From Pelotalea chapellei (GTDB lineage Bacteria; Desulfobacterota; Desulfuromonadia; Geobacterales; Pseudopelobacteraceae), in contig NZ_JAHDYS010000003.1 in assembly GCF_018531195.1 (NCBI RefSeq), positions 248,001-312,000 of the forward strand: a stretch of DNA of 64,000 nt, written 5' to 3'. This document shows positions 59,015-64,000 of the stretch, one piece after another (the first letter of the stretch is position 1; each line of letters begins with the position of its first letter). The translations under genes and the position numbers were made by a program. The notes beneath the pieces are model-generated. The model had not been told where the DNA came from, searched no databases, and saw only the letters and a program-made list of their open reading frames with translations.

Positions 59015-59851
59015 ATGCTTTTAATCGGCAACTTTAATACCTTGCAAATAATCAGAATAACCGCAGCAGGCGCTGTGCTGTCTTCCGAGGCGGGAAATAT
59101 CCTGCTCCCCGGACGCCTTGTCCCAAAGGGTGCCGAGCCGGGTGAAACGCTGAGCGTGTTTGTCTACGTTGATTCTGAAGGCCGCCTGACAGCCACCACC
59201 AGAAAGCCGTTCGCCGTTGTAGGTGATTTCGCTCTTCTGAAGGTAAAAGACAATGTAAGTGTCGGCACATTCCTGGACTGGGGGCTGGAAAAGGACCTGC
59301 TGCTGCCTTTTGGCGAACAGACTGATCAGCTGAGAAGGGGGCAGGATGTGCTGGTGTATGTGTACCTTCACAGCAGCGAACGGGTGGCTGCATCCGCCAG
59401 GCTTGATAAATTCCTCAAGCCGGCTGATGACACCCTGGCCGAAGGAAACGAGGTTGAGCTGCTGGTGTATGCCTTCAGCGATCTGGGTGCCAAGGTCATT
59501 ATCAACAACACGTTCAGCGGGCTGCTCTTTCGCAACGAACTCTACGGCAACCCAGCCATCGGCGAACGGATGCGAGGCTATGTCAAAAAAATCCGCGAAG
59601 ACGGCAAGGTTGATGTCACCCTGCGAATGGGGGGGACCCGGGAAGCGGCAAACGACCAGGACGTGATTCTGGATGCCTTGAAAGCCCGTAACGGGCTGCT
59701 GCCGCTGAGCGACAAGAGCACCCCGGAAGCCATTGCCGAACTTTTGCGCATGAGCAAGAAGAGTTTCAAAAGAGGGATCGGCGGATTGTACAAAGAAGGT
59801 CTGGTCGATATAACGCCCGAAGGTGTCAAGCTGCGCTCCCCCAAAAAATGA
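59015..59851 (+). CDS. CvfB-like S1 RNA-binding protein
   Basis: A 278-residue protein starting IGNFNTLQIIRITAAGA; the ATG at 59015 is preferred over the one at 59003 because family members begin here. Two S1 modules (VGTFLDWGLEKDLLLPFGEQ and a diverged second) and a C-terminal winged helix (PEAIAELLRMSKKSFKRGIGGL) define CvfB/YitL. It binds RNA; its cellular role is not settled. It overlaps the RluA gene by four bases. Confidence 0.85.
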   Translation: MLLIGNFNTLQIIRITAAGAVLSSEAGNILLPGRLVPKGAEPGETLSVFVYVDSEGRLTATTRKPFAVVGDFALLKVKDNVSVGTFLDWGLEKDLLLPFGEQTDQLRRGQDVLVYVYLHSSERVAASARLDKFLKPADDTLAEGNEVELLVYAFSDLGAKVIINNTFSGLLFRNELYGNPAIGERMRGYVKKIREDGKVDVTLRMGGTREAANDQDVILDALKARNGLLPLSDKSTPEAIAELLRMSKKSFKRGIGGLYKEGLVDITPEGVKLRSPKK

Positions 59852-60738
59852 CCATCTCCAGGTACTGCTCCAAAGTCACCATGCCTGCAGCTGAAAAGCC
59901 CTATCCTTCCATCCTGGACTTTTTGACCAGGCGGTTTCCCCGTGTTCTGCACACAGTCTGGCAACAACGGATTCAGGAAGGGAAAGTCCTCGATGACGAT
60001 GGCAATCCGATAACAGCTGATACAGAGTACAAACCCCTCAAAAGAATTTTTTATTTCAGGGAAGTGAAACAGGAGCGGGTTATTCCTTTCACCGAAGGGA
60101 TCATCTTTCAGAATGATGACCTGGTAGTTGCCTGCAAACCTCATTTTCTGCCGGTCACACCAAGCGGACCCTATGTTACCGAATGCCTGCTGAACCGTTT
60201 GCGAAAGAGTACCGGAAACCACGATCTGGTGCCGATCCACAGGATCGATCGGGAAACTGCAGGCATTGTGATGTTCTCTGCCAACAGGAAAACCAGGTCG
60301 CTTTACAATGAAATTTTTGTGAATGGTAAGGTGGAGAAGCTTTACCACGCGGTCTCTAAGTGCAATCACGATCCGGAAACAACGGAATGGAGCATTGAAA
60401 ACCGGATTGTGACCGGAGAACCCTGGTTCATAATGAAGATTGAACCGGGAGATTCAAACTCCCGCTCGATCATCAGGCTTGTGGAACGAAAAGGTGATCT
60501 GGCGCGATTCCACCTTGTCCCTTTGACCGGCAAGACTCATCAGCTGCGGCTTCACATGAGCAGCCTCGGGTTCAAAATCCTGAATGACAGGTACTACCCC
60601 GAGCTGACACCGGAAACAGATGACGACTTCAGCAGCCCGCTTCAGCTGATCGCCAAAAAAGTACGATTCACTGATCCGGTCACCGGCACACCAATGGAAT
60701 TCACCTCTGAACGTGAACTTCAATGGTGCCCTCTTTAA
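59848..60738 (+). CDS. RluA family pseudouridine synthase
   Basis: A 296-residue synthase: LVPIHRIDRETAGIVMFSANRKT holds the catalytic aspartate (HRxDxxTxG), with the late LTGKTHQLRLHMSSLGF. No S4 domain is present. The long segment of about 30-75 (QQRIQEGKVLDDDGNPI) resembles RluA-type tRNA/rRNA enzymes such as YqcB-like proteins. It overlaps the CvfB-like gene; target RNA unknown. Confidence 0.88.
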   Translation: MTISRYCSKVTMPAAEKPYPSILDFLTRRFPRVLHTVWQQRIQEGKVLDDDGNPITADTEYKPLKRIFYFREVKQERVIPFTEGIIFQNDDLVVACKPHFLPVTPSGPYVTECLLNRLRKSTGNHDLVPIHRIDRETAGIVMFSANRKTRSLYNEIFVNGKVEKLYHAVSKCNHDPETTEWSIENRIVTGEPWFIMKIEPGDSNSRSIIRLVERKGDLARFHLVPLTGKTHQLRLHMSSLGFKILNDRYYPELTPETDDDFSSPLQLIAKKVRFTDPVTGTPMEFTSERELQWCPL

Positions 60739-60778
60739 TTTTCGAGAGAAACCCCAAAATCATTTTACAGGCTCAACA

Positions 60779-61273
60779 ATGAAAATAACTCTCCTGACAC
60801 ATTTCAAAGAATTCGACAAACGCTCAAACACCGGCCAGCTGGTGCTTGAAATCCTGGGGGATGCGGCCGAACAGGTCCGCTGGGACAGGATCAATCCACC
60901 AGCACGACTGGTGGAGGAGATCGAGGCGGGGGGCGTGGCACTGGTTTATCCCGGGACACCAGACGAAAATAATGATGACCTGTCGGACATCACCCGCTTC
61001 ATCCTGATCGACGGCACCTGGCACGAAGCGCGCAAAATCCACCAGCGCAGCCCGTATCTGCAAAAGGCCCGGCGCATCTGCCTCAAGCCGAGCGGCCCTT
61101 CACAGTACAACCTGAGAAAGAACCAGAAAAAAGCCTGCCTCTGCACTGCCGAGTGCGTGATTGAAATTCTTCGCAACACAGGCAATACAGAGCAGGCCGA
61201 ACAACTCCAGGAACGATTCCTGGCTTTCATCAGACCGGCGGGTGTCATGCGCGGCGAAGCGATGGGTATGTAG
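60779..61273 (+). CDS. DTW domain protein lacking the N-terminal cysteine cluster
   Basis: A 164-residue protein from the ATG at 60779 (frame open to 60713). LLTHFKEFDKRSNTGQLVLE and FILIDGTWHEARKIHQRSPYL (the DxTW core) and GPSQYNLRKNQKKACLCTAE are DTW-family blocks; DTW proteins are aminocarboxypropyltransferases of tRNA or rRNA. The usual N-terminal zinc-type Cys cluster is absent, so this is a short form. It follows the pseudouridine synthase gene by 40 bases. Confidence 0.82.
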   Translation: MKITLLTHFKEFDKRSNTGQLVLEILGDAAEQVRWDRINPPARLVEEIEAGGVALVYPGTPDENNDDLSDITRFILIDGTWHEARKIHQRSPYLQKARRICLKPSGPSQYNLRKNQKKACLCTAECVIEILRNTGNTEQAEQLQERFLAFIRPAGVMRGEAMGM

Positions 61274-61325
61274 GGCTCGGCCTCATTCCATTTCTCAGGA
61301 TTCAAATTATAATAGAGGTTACGGC

Positions 61326-61556
61326 ATGAACCAGCAACCGAACGACATCCTGCACGGCGTCACGCTGAAGATGATCCTTACCGAACTGGAGGCGGAGTAC
61401 GGCTGGGAGGAGCTGGGCAGGCGCATCGAAATCCGCTGCTTTACCCATGATCCCTGTCTTTCCTCCAGCCTTAAATTTTTGAGGAAAACTCCCTGGGCTC
61501 GGGACAAGGTCGAGGAGTTGTACTTGAGGTGGAAGATGGAAGCAGATGAGCCATGA
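61326..61556 (+). CDS. DUF2132 (VF530-like) DNA-binding protein
   Basis: A 76-residue protein: NDILHGVTLKMILTELEAEYGWEELG, then IEIRCF and SSLKFLRKTPWARDKVEELY, the DUF2132 signature (structures of VF530 show a DNA-binding fold). RBS GAGGTTACGGC precedes the ATG. Its stop overlaps the ppc ATG. Confidence 0.9.
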   Translation: MNQQPNDILHGVTLKMILTELEAEYGWEELGRRIEIRCFTHDPCLSSSLKFLRKTPWARDKVEELYLRWKMEADEP

Positions 61557-64000
61557 ACGATAACGAATTGTTCTGGAAAACCGCAGATCAGTCCGCCCGG
61601 TTGGCGGAATTGATCACCATGGAGGGGGAGTTGAGAGAAATCCCCCTGCGCAGGGATGTGCGTTCTCTGGGGCTTTTGTTGGGAATAGTCATCAGGGAGC
61701 AGGCCGGAGAACAGGCTTTTGTGGCTGAAGAGGAACTCCGCCACCTGGCTATCAAACATCGCCAGCTGAATGAAGACCAGGGAGAGGCGTGTCTTGACTA
61801 TCCCGGCGAACAGGAACTGCAGGATAAAGCAGAGGCTATCATCGGCAGGATGTCGATCGCCGGTGCCTATCAGATCGTCAAAGCCTTCTCAACATTTTTC
61901 GAGCTGACCAACCTGGCAGAAACCAACCACCGCAAGCGGCGTCAGCGTGCATCCCGGTTGACGAGCACGAGTACGGACAAGCCGGGCTCTCTGCGCGGCA
62001 CCCTGCTCCGCATGCGGCAGAACGGGATTACGGTGGAGCAGGCTCTGCAATGGCTTGGTCAGGTGGAGGTTGTGCCGGTTTTCACCGCTCACCCCACCGA
62101 TGTGGCACGACGGGTGATCCACTTCAAACGCCGCCGCATTGCGCGCGAACTGGAGGCGCTTGATCGCCTTCCCCTGACCGACACCAGGGCGCTGCACGGC
62201 CAAAGTGCCATGCTGGCCGAGATTACGGCGCTCTGGCAGACCGATGAGGTGCGGCGACGGAAACCGACGGTGCTGGACGAAATCAAAATGGGGCTGGACC
62301 ATTACCCCGGCTCGTTGATCACACCTCTCCCGGCACTGTACGAGGATATTGCTGCAGCGATCCATGAAATTTACGGCCATGCACTCTGCCCCGCCGAGCT
62401 GCCGACAGTAGTCCGCTTCGGTTCCTGGATCGGCGGCGATCGTGACGGCAACCCTTATGTCACTGCCGATTCCACCCGTGAAGCCCTGCAAAAGGGACGC
62501 GAAGCAATCCTGGGGGAATATATTGCCTCTCTGGAAGAACTGCGCCGTTTTCTCACCCCTTCCACCTGCCGGGCACCTGTCTCTCAGCTCCTGGCAGAGT
62601 CCGTAAAAAACTACCAGGCAACCCTTGCTCTTACCAAACAGGAGAGCGATGCCATCCCCCCATGCGAGCAATATCGACGCTTTGCCGGCTTCATCCTCCA
62701 TCGGCTGCGCCGAACACTCCAGGAGCCGGAGCATTCCGATGCTTATCCCGCAGCTGTCGAGTTCAGCAGCGACCTTCAGCTGATCAGGGAAAGCCTGACC
62801 GCCGGAGGGGGAGAACGGCTGGCCAACTCCCTGATAGACCCGCTGCTGCGGCAGATCGACACTTTCGGTTTCCATCTTCACTGCCTCGACATCCGCCAGC
62901 ATGCCAAGGTTCATGCCACCGCTATCACAGAACTTGCCAGCGGCACCATGACCGGTTCGGAAGCCGCACTACCGCCGCCACTTTCGTCAACCACCAGCGA
63001 ACTTCTGGAGACTTTGCGCGCCATAGCCGACCTGAAACGACACTTTCCCCCCCAGGCGATCCAGCGTTATGTAATCAGCGGAGCAAGCAGCGTTCAGGAC
63101 TCCCTTTCGCTGGTCTGGCTGCTGGAACTCTGCGGAGTGCGTGTTGCGGCGAGTGAGGCTGGCGATCCCGGCCTGATGCCGGTTCCGCTGTTCGAGTCCA
63201 TCGAGGATCTGCGCCAGGCACCGCATATCTGCAGAACTCTGTGGAATTCTGACGCCTACAAGCCATACCTGGATTCATGGGGACGCCGACAGGAGGTGAT
63301 GCTCGGCTACTCCGACTCGAACAAGGATGGCGGCATGCTCACCAGCACCTGGGAGATTCACAAGACACACAGGGAGCTGCACCGGGTAGCGGAAGAGTGC
63401 GGGGTACGTCTGGTGCTTTTCCATGGCCGCGGCGGCACGGTCGGCAGAGGGGGCGGTCCAACCCACCGTTCAATTGTGGCCCAACCTGCCGGAGCCTTTA
63501 CAGGGTCTCTAAAAATCACCGAACAGGGCGAAGTGATCAACTGGAAGTATTCCGATGCCTCCCTGGCCCAGCGCAATCTGGAGTTGATGGTCGCCGCATC
63601 ATTGGAGGCACTGTCACTTTCTCCTCTGCAAGAGCAGCAGCCGGGCACCGAGTGGACACAGACCATGGAAGCGCTATCAAGCGATGCCTACGCCTTCTAT
63701 CGGAAGCATATTGCGGAGAATCCCGATATTTTCCCCTATTTCGAACAGGCTACCCCGGTTCTGGAATTTGAACTGGCCAAGATCGGTTCGCGTCCCGCAC
63801 GCCGGGGAGCTACCCGTGACCTCAGCGACCTGCGTGCAATCCCCTGGGGCTTCGGCTGGATGCAGAGCCGCCACGTGATTCCGGGCTGGTTTGGAGTCGG
63901 GTATGCCCTGGAGCGCTATCTGGCCAGCGGCGAAGAGACCTTGAAACAGCTTCAGGTCATGATGAACAGCTTTCCCTTTTTTACCGATCTGCTTAGAAAC
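61553..64000 (+). CDS. ppc: Phosphoenolpyruvate carboxylase, 5' part
   Basis: The window holds 816 codons (E. coli PEPC has 883 residues), open to the right edge. It starts MNDNELFWKTADQSARLAEL with the ATG overlapping the stop of DUF2132. Conserved: VVPVFTAHPTDVARRVIHFK (catalytic His; most PEPCs read TAHPTE, so Asp here is a variant), WIGGDRDGNPYV, LGYSDSNKDGGMLTSTW, FHGRGGTVGRGGGPTH. It fixes bicarbonate on PEP to make oxaloacetate. Confidence 0.93.
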   Translation, partial: MNDNELFWKTADQSARLAELITMEGELREIPLRRDVRSLGLLLGIVIREQAGEQAFVAEEELRHLAIKHRQLNEDQGEACLDYPGEQELQDKAEAIIGRMSIAGAYQIVKAFSTFFELTNLAETNHRKRRQRASRLTSTSTDKPGSLRGTLLRMRQNGITVEQALQWLGQVEVVPVFTAHPTDVARRVIHFKRRRIARELEALDRLPLTDTRALHGQSAMLAEITALWQTDEVRRRKPTVLDEIKMGLDHYPGSLITPLPALYEDIAAAIHEIYGHALCPAELPTVVRFGSWIGGDRDGNPYVTADSTREALQKGREAILGEYIASLEELRRFLTPSTCRAPVSQLLAESVKNYQATLALTKQESDAIPPCEQYRRFAGFILHRLRRTLQEPEHSDAYPAAVEFSSDLQLIRESLTAGGGERLANSLIDPLLRQIDTFGFHLHCLDIRQHAKVHATAITELASGTMTGSEAALPPPLSSTTSELLETLRAIADLKRHFPPQAIQRYVISGASSVQDSLSLVWLLELCGVRVAASEAGDPGLMPVPLFESIEDLRQAPHICRTLWNSDAYKPYLDSWGRRQEVMLGYSDSNKDGGMLTSTWEIHKTHRELHRVAEECGVRLVLFHGRGGTVGRGGGPTHRSIVAQPAGAFTGSLKITEQGEVINWKYSDASLAQRNLELMVAASLEALSLSPLQEQQPGTEWTQTMEALSSDAYAFYRKHIAENPDIFPYFEQATPVLEFELAKIGSRPARRGATRDLSDLRAIPWGFGWMQSRHVIPGWFGVGYALERYLASGEETLKQLQVMMNSFPFFTDLLRN

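Noticed and set aside
59578-60369. 263-codon open frame antisense to the CvfB and RluA genes
   Set aside because: Spans the junction of two well supported genes on the other strand.
61889-62914. 341-codon open frame opposite ppc
   Set aside because: Antisense to conserved PEPC sequence with no independent start signals or family match.

Overview
The window looks like a chromosomal segment of a Geobacter-like deltaproteobacterium (Desulfuromonadia/Geobacterales). This is inferred from the mix of a korDABC 2-oxoglutarate:ferredoxin oxidoreductase operon beside a sucA gene, an octaheme hydroxylamine-oxidoreductase-like cytochrome c, several PilZ proteins, a CvfB/RluA/DTW/DUF2132 series and repeated intergenic palindromes. 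No species is claimed. Base composition is near 50-55 % GC in the core and clearly AT-rich in parts of 36.6-41.9 kb.

Layout. 0-2.4 kb: leftward nusA operon (rimP, nusA, ylxR/L7Ae fusion, start of infB). 2.5-7.7 kb: a leftward trio of a GspE/PilB-type ATPase, a LysM envelope protein and a one-span membrane protein with a receiver-like head. 7.7-14 kb: sucA, a tRNA-Gln, a frameshifted small gene and korDABC. 14-21.5 kb: small housekeeping and envelope genes (DUF3024, thiamine-binding MTH1187, PilZ, SPFH/NfeD pair, YjfB, two lipoproteins, BioD-like/DRTGG and Nudix). 21.5-30.4 kb: R3H ATPase, cytosolic histidine kinase with FIST sensor, poly(A) polymerase, CHAD protein, octaheme cytochrome. 30.6-35.6 kb: a 1656-residue secreted M6-type metalloprotease with a recent internal duplication.

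35.6-46.4 kb is the accessory zone. It first holds decayed material: RTX fragments, two AT-rich membrane-protein genes each preceded by the same repeat, an IS21-like end, a CapK/PaaK-like ligase pseudogene with an amber codon, and an ISL3 transposase scrap. Then comes an intact 6.6 kb integrative element bounded by 26-bp direct repeats (39813-39838 and 46375-46400), inserted in the 3' end of tRNA-Gly(CCC). It carries integrase, HTH excisionase-like protein, a rolling-circle-type Rep whose ribosome binding site sits in a hairpin, an unrecognised helical protein, and a divergent AT-rich two-gene AAA ATPase + TOPRIM-like cassette that resembles PARIS/AbiL/OLD-type defence modules without clearly being one of them. 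This cassette is the best candidate for an undescribed system here.

46.4-64 kb returns to core genes: thrC, ydcF-like, rpmB, ridA, spoT/rel, rpoZ, gmk, yicC, a YcgR/PilZ membrane protein, a DUF1858 protein, an aminotransferase, coaD, rsmD, a TPR protein, tRNA-Arg, cvfB, an RluA-type pseudouridine synthase, a DTW protein, DUF2132 and the start of ppc. The spoT-rpoZ-gmk-yicC row and the ylxR-nusA-rimP row are standard bacterial clusters and anchor the annotation.
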